Positions 35,141 to 44,521 of a DNA stretch of 64,000 nucleotides are shown piece by piece. The notes under the pieces are model-generated. The model made no database searches. It had not been told where the DNA came from and was given only the letters and a program-made list of their open reading frames with translations. This stretch comes from Falsiroseomonas tokyonensis (GTDB lineage: Bacteria; Pseudomonadota; Alphaproteobacteria; Acetobacterales; Acetobacteraceae), in assembly GCF_019024325.1 (NCBI RefSeq), contig NZ_JAFNJS010000004.1, positions 248,001-312,000 on the forward strand, read 5' to 3'. Numbering within the stretch: position 1 is the first letter of the stretch; every line of letters begins with the position of its first letter. The position numbers and the translations under genes were made by a program.

Positions 35141-36457
35141 ATGACGCGTCCCTTCCACCTCGGCTGGTTCCTGCAAGGCTCCTCCGTCCAGGCCTGGGGC
35201 GAGCCCTGGACCGGCGCGATCGGCCGCGACTGGCGGGTGCCGGAGCTGTTCTGCGACATCGCCCGCGCGCTGGAACGCGCCTGCTTCGACTATGTGCTGA
35301 TCGAGGACAGTTCCTATGTCGGCGAAAGCTTCGGCGGATCGCGCGAGATCTACCTGGCCAATGGCCTGTCCGTGCCGCGCCAGGACCCGAGTGTGATCGC
35401 AACCCTGATGGCCGCCGCCACCAGCCGCATCGGCATCGTGCCGACGCTCTCGACCTTCGCCTATCCGCCCTATCTGCTGGCCCGGCTGGTGGCGACGCTG
35501 GACCAGGTCTCCGCCGGCCGCATCGGCTGGAACATGGTGACCGGCAGCAGCGATTATGCGGCGATGAACTACGGCATGCCGGGCATGCCGGAGCACGACC
35601 TGCGCTACGACATGGCCGATGAATACATGGCCGCGGTGAATGCGCTGTGGGACAGCTGGGAGCCCGGCGCCATCCTGGCGGATACGGAGACCGGCGTGCT
35701 GGTGGACCACACCAAGGTCCATGCCGCGAATTTCGAGGGCAGGTGGTTCAGGACGCGCGGCCCGCTGAATTCCGGCCCCTGCGTGCAGGGCCGCCCCGTC
35801 ATCGCCCAGGCCGGCGGCAGCGGGCGCGGCAAGCGCTTCGCGGCGCTGCATGCCGATACGGTGGTGGCCAGCGTGAAGGGCGTCGCCGCCATGCGTGCCT
35901 ATAGGGACGACGTGCGCGCCAATGCCGTAGCGCAGGGGCGCGATCCGGATCGGATCAAGATCCTGTTCCTGGTGGCGCCGACGCTGGGCGAGACGATGGA
36001 GGAAGCGCAGCTGCGCAAGCGCCAGCGGCTGGCGCGGGCGGAGGCGCAGGTGCCGCTGTTCCTCGCGCATTTCGGCAAGATCACGAATATCGACTTCGGC
36101 CGCTACGACCTGGATACGCCGGTGGACCAGCTGGACCTGCGCACCAATGGCCACCAGCAGTCGCTGGACGACTTCAAGCGCGTCGCCGGCAAGCGCAGCC
36201 TGCGCGATGCCATGATGGCCTATCGCGGCACGCCCGGATCGGTGGAGCTGACCGGCACGCCGGATGCGGTGGCCGCCCAGATGGCGGAGGCGATGCAGGA
36301 GGCCGGCGGCGATGGCTTCCTGCTCTCGCTCGGCGATGTCAGCCGGCGCAGCGTGGCGGAGATCGCGGACGGGCTGGTGCCGGCGCTGCAGGCGCGCGGC
36401 CTGGCGCGGCGCGCCTATGCCCATGCGCAGTTCCGCGACAATCTGCTGGAGTTCTGA
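35141..36457 (+). CDS. LLM-class flavin-dependent monooxygenase (NtaA/SnaA/DszA family)
   Basis: This 438-residue FMN-dependent TIM-barrel monooxygenase carries signature stretches FDYVLIEDSSYVGESFGGSREIYLA, GRIGWNMVTGSSDYAAMNYG and RPVIAQAGGSGRGKRFAA. The family oxidises chelators such as nitrilotriacetate, pristinamycin precursors or dibenzothiophene sulfone with FMNH2 from a partner reductase. No flavin reductase gene is next to it. An AAGAGG purine box lies 10 bases before the start. The substrate is unknown. Confidence 0.87.
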   Translation: MTRPFHLGWFLQGSSVQAWGEPWTGAIGRDWRVPELFCDIARALERACFDYVLIEDSSYVGESFGGSREIYLANGLSVPRQDPSVIATLMAAATSRIGIVPTLSTFAYPPYLLARLVATLDQVSAGRIGWNMVTGSSDYAAMNYGMPGMPEHDLRYDMADEYMAAVNALWDSWEPGAILADTETGVLVDHTKVHAANFEGRWFRTRGPLNSGPCVQGRPVIAQAGGSGRGKRFAALHADTVVASVKGVAAMRAYRDDVRANAVAQGRDPDRIKILFLVAPTLGETMEEAQLRKRQRLARAEAQVPLFLAHFGKITNIDFGRYDLDTPVDQLDLRTNGHQQSLDDFKRVAGKRSLRDAMMAYRGTPGSVELTGTPDAVAAQMAEAMQEAGGDGFLLSLGDVSRRSVAEIADGLVPALQARGLARRAYAHAQFRDNLLEF

Positions 36458-36544
36458 CGGCCGCATCACGCCGCCTTGCATGCGCCTGGCGGAACCGCGC
36501 CCCCACGCCGCGCGCTGGCGCATCCTTGGCGGATGGGACCGGGG

Positions 36545-39500
36545 ATGCGCGATACGGAAGGCCAGGATGACCCGGCGACGCTGAGCGCGGAGCCGGAGGG
36601 GCTGCTGGCCGCGCGGCTGGTGGAGCGAGGCGAAGCGGGGCTGGTCTTCGTGGCGCGCAGCGAAGGCCGCGCCAGGCGGCTTTATAACGCCGCCCGCGCT
36701 TTGGCGCCGGCCGCAATGCCGGTGCGGCTGCTGCCGGCCTGGGACTGCCTGCCCTATGACCGCGTCTCGCCATCACGTGCCGTGATGGGCCAGCGCATGG
36801 CGGTGGCCGCCGCGCTGGCTTCGGGCGGCGCCGCCGGGCTGCTGATCGGGTCCGTCGAGGCGCTGGCGCAGCGTCTGCCGCGGCCCGATCCGGGACTCTC
36901 GCTGCGGCTGGAGCCCGGCCAGGCGCTGGAGGTGGAGGCATTGGGCAAGGATCTGTTGCGGCTGGGCTATGGGCTGGATGACCGCGTCGACGATCCGGGC
37001 GAGGTCGCGCTGCGCGGCAGCGTCATCGACGTGACGCCAGCCGGCGCCGAGGAACCGCTGGCGCTCCGGCTGCGGCATGAGGCCGGGCGGCTGCTCGGCA
37101 TCCATCGCTACGACATCGTCACCCAGCGCAGCCAGGAGGAGGCGGAGGCGGAGTTGGTGCTGAACCCGGCCTCCGAACTCGTGCTGCCGCCCGGCCATCC
37201 GCTGCTGGAGGCGCGGCCGCCCGGGCTGGAACATGCGCTCGCCGCCTTCAGCGAGGATCTGGTCGCGCCCCTGGCGCTGTGGCCGGAGGCCGAGGTGATC
37301 CTGGATGCCGGGGCGGAGGAGGCGCTGGCGCGCCGCCGAGCAGAGGTGGCGGAGGGTTTCGGCGGCCATGCCGCCCTGCGCCCTGCCGATGCGCCGCCGC
37401 TGCCCCCGGCCGAGGCGCTGCACCTGGATGCCGCCGCCTGGCAGGCCGCGCTGGCCGGCCGCAGGCCAGTGCAACTGGCGGCGCCCAAGGACCCGCCAAA
37501 CCCCCTTCCCGATTTCAGCCGCCAGCCGGAGTCCGCGCTGGTGGCGCATGCCCGCGCGTTGCTGGAAGGCGGCGCCCGCCTGGCGCTGGCGGGCGTGCCC
37601 GGCAGCGGCCTGCGGCGGCTCGGCGCCCGGCTGGCGGAGGCGCTGAACCGGCCCGCGCAGCCGGTGGCGGATTGGCCGGCGCTGCTGGCCCTGCCGCCCG
37701 GCAGCCTGGCCATCCTGCCGGCGCCGGCCGACCTGCCGGGCATCGCGACGGCGGAGGCGGTGGTGCTGCCGCTGCGCCATATCCGCGCGCCGGCGGAGGC
37801 ACCGCGCGGCCAGGCCGCCGATCCGCTTGCCGCCTTCACCTTCGCCAGCCTGCAGCCCGGGGATGCGGTGATCCATGCCGAGCACGGGCTGGGCGCGCTG
37901 CGCGGCGTGCAGTCGGTGGAAACCGGCGCTGCCTGCCTGGACTGCCTGAAACTCGACTACGCCGATGCGGCGCAGCTGGTGCCCTTCGATGAGCTGGACC
38001 GGCTGTGGCGCTATGGCGCGGAGACCACGGGGCTGAGCCTGGACCGGCTGGGCAGCGAGAGCTGGCCGAAGCGCCGGGCAAAGGCCGAGGCCGCGGTGGC
38101 GGAGACGGCGCGCGCCCTGCTGGCCGCCGTGCAGGCGCGGCGCGCAGCGAAGGCGCCGGTGCTGCAAGCGCCGCCGGAGGCACTCGCGCCCATCGTCGCC
38201 CGCTTCCCGCATGAGCTGACACCCGACCAGGCCGCCGCTGTGGCGGCGGTGCGCGCGGATCTCGAAAGCGGCCGGCCGATGGACCGGCTGGTCTGCGGCG
38301 ATGTCGGCTTCGGCAAGACGGAGGTGGCGCTGCGCGCCGCCGCTATCGCCGCGCTGGCTGGCCACCAGGTGGCGCTGCTGGCGCCCACAACGGTGCTGGT
38401 GCGCCAGCATCTGGAAAGCTTCCGCCGCCGCTTCGCCGGCACCGGATTGCGGGTGGAGGCGCTGTCCCGCCTGACGCCGCCGGCCGAGGCGCGGGCGATC
38501 CGCGCCGCCATCGCGACCGGCGAGGTGGCGATCGCCATCGGCACCCAGGCGCTGGCGGCTTCCTCCGTCCACTTCGCCGACCTGGCGCTGCTGATGATCG
38601 ACGAGGAACAGCGATTCGGCGCGCGCCAGAAGGCGCAGCTGCGCAAGCTTCGGGAAGCCGGCGCGCCGCATGTGCTGACGCTGACGGCCACGCCGATTCC
38701 GCGCACGCTGCAGGCGTCGCTTGTCGGGCTGCGGGAGCTGAGCGTGATCGCCACCGCCCCGGCGCGGCGCCAGCCGGTGCGCACGCTGCGCGCCACGCCG
38801 GATGACGCGCTGCTGGCCCAGGCGCTGCGGCGAGAGGCGCGGCGCGGCGGGCAGAGTTTCGTCGTCTGCCCGCGCATCGAGGATATCGACCCGCTGCGCC
38901 AGCGCATCGCGGCGCTGGTGCCGGAGCTGAAGCTGATCGTCGCGCATGGCGGCCTGCCTGCGGCGGAGGTGGATGCGGCCATGCTGCGCTTCGCCGAGGG
39001 CGGGGCGGATGTGCTGCTTTCCACCAACATCGTCGAATCCGGCCTCGACGTGCCGCGCGCCAATACCATCCTGGTCTGGCGCGCCGACCGCTTCGGCCTG
39101 TCGCAGCTGCACCAGCTGCGCGGCCGCGTCGGGCGCGGACGGGACCGCGGCACGATCTACCTGCTGACCGACCCCGCGCATCGCATCTCGCCCGCCACCG
39201 AGGGCCGGCTGCGCACGCTGGAAGCGCTGGACCGCGTCGGCGCCGGCTTCGCCATCAGCCTGCGCGACCTGGATCTGCGCGGCGCCGGGGAATTGCTGGG
39301 GGAGGCGCAGGCCGGGCATGTGCGGCTGGTGGGGATGGAGCTGTATCGCCACCTGATGGAGCGCGCCCTGGCCGTGGCGCGCGGGGAGACGCCGCCGGAG
39401 ATCTGGAGCCCGTCCCTGGCACTCGGCGTCGATGCCTTCGTGCCGGAGGCGCATGTGCCAGAGGAGGCGCTGCGCGTCGATGTGCATGCGCGGCTGAGCC

Positions 39501-39832
39501 GCATGCTGCGGGACGGCGATGCGGCGGCGGTGGATGCGCTGGAGGATGAGATGGAGGACCGCTTCGGCGCGCCACCGGAGCCCTTGCAGAATCTGTTCGC
39601 CCTGGTGCGGCTGTCCATCGCCTGCCGACGCCTCGGCATCGCGCGGCTGGAGGTGGGGCCGGCGGCCGCGGCGGCTACGCCACGCCAGGTGCCGGCCGAC
39701 CCGCCCGCCGCGCTGGAATGGTCGAAGGGCCGACTGCTGCTGCGCCAGGCGAGCGGCACGGCGGCGGAACGGCTGGCGGTGGCGCAGGCGCTGCTGGCGG
39801 CGTTGGCGCCGCTTCAACTGGCGATCGCATAG
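36545..39832 (+). CDS. Mfd-like transcription-repair coupling factor paralogue (SF2 helicase)
   Basis: About 1095 residues. The order follows Mfd: a UvrB-homology region (PAWDCLPYDRVSPS near 60-75), a CarD-type RNA-polymerase interaction domain at about 437-500 (LQPGDAVIHAEHGLGALRGV), helicase motif I GDVGFGKTEVAL near 582-594, DEEQ near 685, ATPIPRTL and HQLRGRVGRGRDRG, then a TRCF domain. The DNA-dependent ATPase would push stalled RNA polymerase. It is somewhat shorter than typical Mfd and diverged in motifs such as FVVCPRIEDIDPL, resembling second Mfd copies of some alphaproteobacteria. Whether it is the sole Mfd cannot be judged here. The ATG at 36545 is the most plausible of several starts. 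Confidence 0.82.
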   Translation: MRDTEGQDDPATLSAEPEGLLAARLVERGEAGLVFVARSEGRARRLYNAARALAPAAMPVRLLPAWDCLPYDRVSPSRAVMGQRMAVAAALASGGAAGLLIGSVEALAQRLPRPDPGLSLRLEPGQALEVEALGKDLLRLGYGLDDRVDDPGEVALRGSVIDVTPAGAEEPLALRLRHEAGRLLGIHRYDIVTQRSQEEAEAELVLNPASELVLPPGHPLLEARPPGLEHALAAFSEDLVAPLALWPEAEVILDAGAEEALARRRAEVAEGFGGHAALRPADAPPLPPAEALHLDAAAWQAALAGRRPVQLAAPKDPPNPLPDFSRQPESALVAHARALLEGGARLALAGVPGSGLRRLGARLAEALNRPAQPVADWPALLALPPGSLAILPAPADLPGIATAEAVVLPLRHIRAPAEAPRGQAADPLAAFTFASLQPGDAVIHAEHGLGALRGVQSVETGAACLDCLKLDYADAAQLVPFDELDRLWRYGAETTGLSLDRLGSESWPKRRAKAEAAVAETARALLAAVQARRAAKAPVLQAPPEALAPIVARFPHELTPDQAAAVAAVRADLESGRPMDRLVCGDVGFGKTEVALRAAAIAALAGHQVALLAPTTVLVRQHLESFRRRFAGTGLRVEALSRLTPPAEARAIRAAIATGEVAIAIGTQALAASSVHFADLALLMIDEEQRFGARQKAQLRKLREAGAPHVLTLTATPIPRTLQASLVGLRELSVIATAPARRQPVRTLRATPDDALLAQALRREARRGGQSFVVCPRIEDIDPLRQRIAALVPELKLIVAHGGLPAAEVDAAMLRFAEGGADVLLSTNIVESGLDVPRANTILVWRADRFGLSQLHQLRGRVGRGRDRGTIYLLTDPAHRISPATEGRLRTLEALDRVGAGFAISLRDLDLRGAGELLGEAQAGHVRLVGMELYRHLMERALAVARGETPPEIWSPSLALGVDAFVPEAHVPEEALRVDVHARLSRMLRDGDAAAVDALEDEMEDRFGAPPEPLQNLFALVRLSIACRRLGIARLEVGPAAAAATPRQVPADPPAALEWSKGRLLLRQASGTAAERLAVAQALLAALAPLQLAIA

Positions 39833-41508
39833 GCCGGGCGGCGGGGATCGGCGCCGGCGGCCATCAGGCCCGTCGCCGGATCGATGCGGATCGCCTCCAC
39901 GCTGCCGGCGGCATAGGCCCAGTCGGGCCAGGCCTGGATCTCATGGCCCAGCGCCGCCAGCGCGGCGCGCGTTCCGGCGGGGATGCGCGATTCGACGGCG
40001 AGCTTGCGCGGGAAATACTCGAAGGGCGCGAAGGAGGAGGGGAAGGCATAGGTCGCGATGCGCGGCGCCTCGATCGCCTCCTGCACCTCCATGCCGAAAT
40101 GCAGCACGTTCAGCAGCACCTGCAGCATGGACTGCACCTGCACATCGCCGCCCGGCGTACCGAAGGGCATGACGCCGCCATCGGCCAGCACGGCGAGGGC
40201 GGGGTTGGGCGTGAGGCGCGGCCGCTTGCCGGGCGCCACGCCGCAGGGATGCGCGGGATCCACCCGGCTCTGCGAGCCGCGTGCGGAGGGCACGATGCCG
40301 AGGCCAGGCACCACAGGCGCGTTCCAGGACCCGTCTGAGGGCGTGGCGCTGAAGGCGTTGCCCCAGCGATCGACGACGCAGACGTAGCTGGTATCGGCCT
40401 CCACCTCCGGCGGCTTTTCGCGGATGAGCGGCGGCAGTTCGGTGCCATGGCCGATCAGCGGCGGCGGCATGTCCGGGCAGGCGGCTTCGGCGCGGAAGCC
40501 GGCGGCGCGGGCGGCGATGTGCGTGGCGGAGAGCAGCTGGTCCAGCGGCACATCGGCCATCGCCGGATCGCCAAAGTGGTATTCGCGATCAGCCAGCGCG
40601 GCCTTCAGCGCCTCCGCGATCACATGCAGGTATGCGGCGCTGTTGTGTGCGAGGCCGGTGAAGCCGATGCGCTCGGCGACCAGCAGCGCCTCCAGCAGCG
40701 CGGGCCCCTGGCACCAGGGGCCGCAGGTGGAGATGGCATGGCCGCGCCACATCCGCGTCACCGCGGGCTCGATGCGGCTGCGGAAATTCGCGAGGTCCTC
40801 GCGCGCGAGATAGCCGCCCTGCTCCTGCTGGAAGGCGACGATCTTGGCGGCGATGTCGCCCCGGTAGAAGGCGGCATGCGCGGCGGCGAGGCCGGCGGCG
40901 CGGTCGCCAACGGCGGCGGCTTCCTCCTCCACCATGTAGGTGAGCATGGCGGCGAGATCGGCCTGCACGAATTTCTGGCCCACCGCGGGCGGCTTGCCGC
41001 CGGGCAGGTAGATCGCGGCGGTGCTCGGCCAGCGCATGTAGGAGTCGAATTTCTGAACCAGGTTCTTCGCCATGGTGGGGTGCATGGCAAAACCATCCCG
41101 CGCATGGCGGATGGCGGCGGCGGCGACCTCGCCGAAGGTCATCGTGCCGTGGCGCTGCAGCGCCGTGATCCAGGCATCGGGCGCCGCCGGCACCACCGTG
41201 CGCAGCACGCCCGGCGGCATCTTGCCGCCGTGTTCGCGCAGGAAGAGATCGGCGGGAATGGACTTCGGCCAATGGCCGAGGCCGGCGATGGTCTCCACCT
41301 GCCCCGCCGCGGTGCGCAGGATGATGGGCGCGACGCCGGCGACATTCACGATGTCCGACTGCACCACGCCCAGCGTGATGCCGGCTGCCACCCCGGCATC
41401 GATGGCATTGCCCCCCGCCTCCAGCACCGCATGCCCCGCCGCGGTGGCCAGGTAGTGGCCGGCGGAGACGGCGTGGCGCGTGCCGTAGAGGGTGGGGCGG
41501 CCCGTCAT
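39814..41508 (-). CDS. Gamma-glutamyltransferase-family protein
   Basis: A 564-residue Ntn-hydrolase. The N-terminal AVLEAGGNAIDAGVAAGITLGVVQ segment and C-terminal FGTPGGDVQVQSMLQVLLNVL are typical. The autoprocessing/nucleophile Thr lies in EADTSYVCVVD near residue 371, so it should self-cleave into two subunits. No clear signal peptide is seen, so it may be cytoplasmic, unlike classic periplasmic GGT. Its 3' end overlaps that of the Mfd-like gene by 19 bases on opposite strands. It is the third of three co-oriented genes (oxidase, peptide-binding protein, GGT), suggesting breakdown of gamma-glutamyl compounds. Confidence 0.87.
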   Translation of the reverse strand: MTGRPTLYGTRHAVSAGHYLATAAGHAVLEAGGNAIDAGVAAGITLGVVQSDIVNVAGVAPIILRTAAGQVETIAGLGHWPKSIPADLFLREHGGKMPPGVLRTVVPAAPDAWITALQRHGTMTFGEVAAAAIRHARDGFAMHPTMAKNLVQKFDSYMRWPSTAAIYLPGGKPPAVGQKFVQADLAAMLTYMVEEEAAAVGDRAAGLAAAHAAFYRGDIAAKIVAFQQEQGGYLAREDLANFRSRIEPAVTRMWRGHAISTCGPWCQGPALLEALLVAERIGFTGLAHNSAAYLHVIAEALKAALADREYHFGDPAMADVPLDQLLSATHIAARAAGFRAEAACPDMPPPLIGHGTELPPLIREKPPEVEADTSYVCVVDRWGNAFSATPSDGSWNAPVVPGLGIVPSARGSQSRVDPAHPCGVAPGKRPRLTPNPALAVLADGGVMPFGTPGGDVQVQSMLQVLLNVLHFGMEVQEAIEAPRIATYAFPSSFAPFEYFPRKLAVESRIPAGTRAALAALGHEIQAWPDWAYAAGSVEAIRIDPATGLMAAGADPRRPAYAIAS

Positions 41509-43085
41509 GGCGCCGGGCGGGCGTGGACGGCGACCACCTGCTCATCCATCCGCGGCGTATAGGTGATGCCGCGCCGCGTGCCGATCGCCGACATCTGCAC
41601 ATAGAGCGGGATCTGCACGTGCAGGTCCTGCACTCGGTGCATCGCCTGGCGCACCGCAGCCTCCCGCCCCTCATCCATGCGCACCATCACCTCCCGCACC
41701 ATGGCGTCCACGGCCGGATCGCTGAAGCCGCTGCGGTTCGCACCGCCAAGGTTTCGGGGCACGTCGCGGGTGTGGAAGGAGGTGGAGAGCACGTAGGTGG
41801 CATCGCCGGAGGAGAAGGACCGGCCCACGAAATGCATCGGCAGCAGCACGCGGGCCGGGCGGATGCGCGGGAAGAAGACCGTGCTGGGCGTAACATCCAC
41901 CGTCATCTTCAGCCCGGCGCGGGACAGCATCTGGCCGACCGCCTGGCAGATGCGGGCATCGTTCACGTAGCGGTCGTTGGAGCAGGAGATGGTCAGGCCG
42001 AAGCCATCCGGATAGCCGGCCTCCGCCAGCAGCCGGCGTGCGCCGGCGACATCGGCCGGCGTGACGCGCACCGCCGGGTCGTAGCCCCCGAAACCCTCGG
42101 GCGTGAGCTGGGCGGAGGCCACCGCCTGGCCCTCCATCACGCGCTCGACCAGCGCGTTGCGATCGATGGCCATGGAGAGTGCGCGGCGCACCCGCACATC
42201 GGACAGCGGGTTCACCGGCAGCGGCTGGCCATTGCCGTCCACCACAAGCGGCAGCGGATCCGGCGCCACGTTCAGCGACAGGTACATGATGCGGTCGGTC
42301 GGACGGCTGGCGATGTTCACGCGCCCTTCCCGACGCAGCCGCGACAGGTCGCTCAGCGGCACATCCTCGATCAGGTCATAATCGCCGGCGAGCAGGCCGG
42401 CCAGGCGCGCCGCGTCATTGGCGATGACGCGAACATCCACCTCGGCCCAGGCGGGCTTCGTGCCGTAGTAGCTCTCATTGCGCTGCAGCCGCATGCCGCT
42501 GGGCGAGACGCCGGTGCCGACGACGCGATAGGGGCCGGTGCCGATGGCGGCGCGGCCGCGGTTGAAATCCTCCGTGCTCGCCTGCGCCGCGGCGCGGGCG
42601 GAGACGATGAAGACATTCGTCATCTGGCCGGGGATCAGCGGATTCGGCTCGCTGGTATGTAGCCGCACGGTCAGCGGATCGACGATCTCGACGCGGTCGA
42701 TGGTGCGCAGGTTGATGGTATAGGGGCCGATATTGCCCGGCACATTCGGGATGCGGGCGATGGAGAAGGCGATGTCTTCCGCCGTGAAAGGGGAGCCGTC
42801 ATGGAAGGTGACGCCGGGGCGCAGCTTCAGCTCCCAGATCGTGGGCTCCACCGCGCGCCAGCTTTGCACCGCCCCGGGCACCTGGCGGCTGTTCTCGTCG
42901 CGGCTGATCACCGTGTCGTAGATGTGGCGCGCGGCGGCCATGTTCGGGCCGTTGAAGAAGAAGTGCGGGTCGATGCCGAAGGTGGATTGCACCGCCATGG
43001 TCAGCGTCTGCGCGCCGGCCGGCGCCGAGAGCGGCAGGCAGAGCGCTGCGAGCGCCAGCAGCCGGGACCAAGTGTTGGACCGCAT
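41505..43085 (-). CDS. ABC transporter periplasmic substrate-binding protein, family 5 (peptide/nickel type)
   Basis: A 526-residue SBP_bac_5 protein with a signal peptide (LLALAALCLPLSAPAGAQT). Family segments include FHDGSPFTAEDIAFSIARI near the N-terminal half, VRRALSMAIDRNALVERV and AEAGYPDGFGLTISCS. It would bind oligopeptides, glutathione or similar compounds. No permease or ATPase genes of the ABC system are beside it, so it must share components encoded elsewhere. It overlaps the GGT gene by four bases and touches the oxidase stop, so the three are a translationally coupled unit. Confidence 0.9.
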   Translation of the reverse strand: MRSNTWSRLLALAALCLPLSAPAGAQTLTMAVQSTFGIDPHFFFNGPNMAAARHIYDTVISRDENSRQVPGAVQSWRAVEPTIWELKLRPGVTFHDGSPFTAEDIAFSIARIPNVPGNIGPYTINLRTIDRVEIVDPLTVRLHTSEPNPLIPGQMTNVFIVSARAAAQASTEDFNRGRAAIGTGPYRVVGTGVSPSGMRLQRNESYYGTKPAWAEVDVRVIANDAARLAGLLAGDYDLIEDVPLSDLSRLRREGRVNIASRPTDRIMYLSLNVAPDPLPLVVDGNGQPLPVNPLSDVRVRRALSMAIDRNALVERVMEGQAVASAQLTPEGFGGYDPAVRVTPADVAGARRLLAEAGYPDGFGLTISCSNDRYVNDARICQAVGQMLSRAGLKMTVDVTPSTVFFPRIRPARVLLPMHFVGRSFSSGDATYVLSTSFHTRDVPRNLGGANRSGFSDPAVDAMVREVMVRMDEGREAAVRQAMHRVQDLHVQIPLYVQMSAIGTRRGITYTPRMDEQVVAVHARPAP

Positions 43086-44422
43086 CAGACGCCTCCTTTG
43101 GTGACGCGCCAGCCATCCAGCCGGTCGCGCAGTTGATAGGCCGTGCCGACCAGCGGCATGAACCAGGGATGGCCGGTGTAGAGCGGCCTCGTCGGGAAAT
43201 TCAGCCGGGCGAAGGCGGAGACGCGGTTGGATCCGCCCAGGATCTGCCGCGCGACGACGCGGCCGAAATGCGTCATCCCCACCACGCCGCTGCCATTGCA
43301 GGCCAGCGCGTAATGCACGCCGTCCTGAATGCCGACATGCGGCATCATGTCGAAGGCGAAGGCGACATTGCCCTTCCAGCCATGGGTGATGCGCACGCCG
43401 GCGAGGTCCGGGATCAGGTCCACCAGGAAGCGATGCAGCGTCGCCGCCGCCCTTCGCGGATCCGTCTGCACGAAGCTGGCGCGGCCGCCGAACAGGATGC
43501 GGCGATGGTCCGGCGAGGGGCGGAAATAGTAGAGGATCTTCTTCGTATCGCCATAGACGCGCAGTTTCGGCAGCGCACGGCGCACGCGGTCCTCGCCCAG
43601 CTCTTCCGTCGCGATCATGTAGCTGGCGACCGGGATCAGCCGGCGGCGGAACCAGGGCGTCGCCGCGCCGGTATAGCCATTGGTTGCCAGCACCAGATGT
43701 TTTGCGGCGATGCGTCCCTTGTCGGTCGCGGCGACAAAACTGCCATCCGGCTGCCGGGCGTAGGATTGCAGCGCGACGCCGGAGACGAGGGTGGCGCCAT
43801 ATCGCGCCGCCGCCTCGGCCAGGGAGCGCACGTATTTCGCCGGATGCAGCCCGCCCGCGCGCAGCATCACCATGCCGCCGTGATATTTTTGGGTGGCAAT
43901 CTCCTCCGCCACCGCGGCGCGCGGCACGACGAAAGCCTCCTCCGCGCCGGTCGCGGCGTTCAGCATCTCTGCCCGGCGCTTCAGCCCCTCCATCGCCTTG
44001 GGCGCATGCGCGCCGACGAAGCGGCCGCTGCGGACGAAATCACATACGAGATTTTCGCGCGCGATCAGCGCGGCGAATTCCTCATAGGCCGCTTCGCCTT
44101 CCTCCACCATCTCGGCGACCAGCTGCTTGCCAAACGCCTCAGCCAGGTCGGCGCGCACCTTGCCCAGGCTGCCGGCGCCGGACAGCGCACCGCCATTGCG
44201 CGAGGAGGCGCCCCAGCCGATCGTCTCCCGGTCGATCACCAGCGCCTTCACGCCCTGGCGGCCCAGTTCCAGCGCCGCGGAAAGGCCGGCGATGCCGCCG
44301 CCGACGATCAGCACCTCCGCGATATCGGGCAAGGGCGCCGCGGCGGGCGCGGGGGGCGCGGCCTCCCACCAATAGGGCGTCTCGCGGAAGCCAGGCGCGA
44401 AGAGGGCGTCGGGGCCTGTCAT
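43085..44422 (-). CDS. FAD-dependent oxidoreductase (PuuB/DAO family)
   Basis: This 445-residue protein has the FAD motif EVLIVGGGIAGLSAALELGRQG and the following GWGASSRNGGALSG, typical of gamma-glutamylputrescine oxidase and related glycine/D-amino-acid oxidases. A YWWEAAP segment precedes the Rossmann fold. The C-terminal ALACNGSGVVGMTHFGRVVA closes the FAD domain. With GGT and a peptide-binding protein directly downstream, oxidation of a gamma-glutamylated amine is an attractive inference. The start at 44422 is chosen as nearest to the domain; upstream in-frame residues are Arg/Ala-rich and unlikely. Confidence 0.87.
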   Translation of the reverse strand: MTGPDALFAPGFRETPYWWEAAPPAPAAAPLPDIAEVLIVGGGIAGLSAALELGRQGVKALVIDRETIGWGASSRNGGALSGAGSLGKVRADLAEAFGKQLVAEMVEEGEAAYEEFAALIARENLVCDFVRSGRFVGAHAPKAMEGLKRRAEMLNAATGAEEAFVVPRAAVAEEIATQKYHGGMVMLRAGGLHPAKYVRSLAEAAARYGATLVSGVALQSYARQPDGSFVAATDKGRIAAKHLVLATNGYTGAATPWFRRRLIPVASYMIATEELGEDRVRRALPKLRVYGDTKKILYYFRPSPDHRRILFGGRASFVQTDPRRAAATLHRFLVDLIPDLAGVRITHGWKGNVAFAFDMMPHVGIQDGVHYALACNGSGVVGMTHFGRVVARQILGGSNRVSAFARLNFPTRPLYTGHPWFMPLVGTAYQLRDRLDGWRVTKGGV

Positions 44423-44521
44423 GCGGGCAGCCTCGGCGGCGCGGGCGCCGCCGTCAACCCGGGAAGGCCGGGCGGGTGGCATTGAAGTTGCTAAGCCAGG
44501 ACACCTTTGCAGCAGGTGTCC

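Noticed and set aside
36773-39817. Long minus-strand open frame across the Mfd-like gene
   Set aside because: No recognisable protein features; the plus strand has clear helicase motifs in order.
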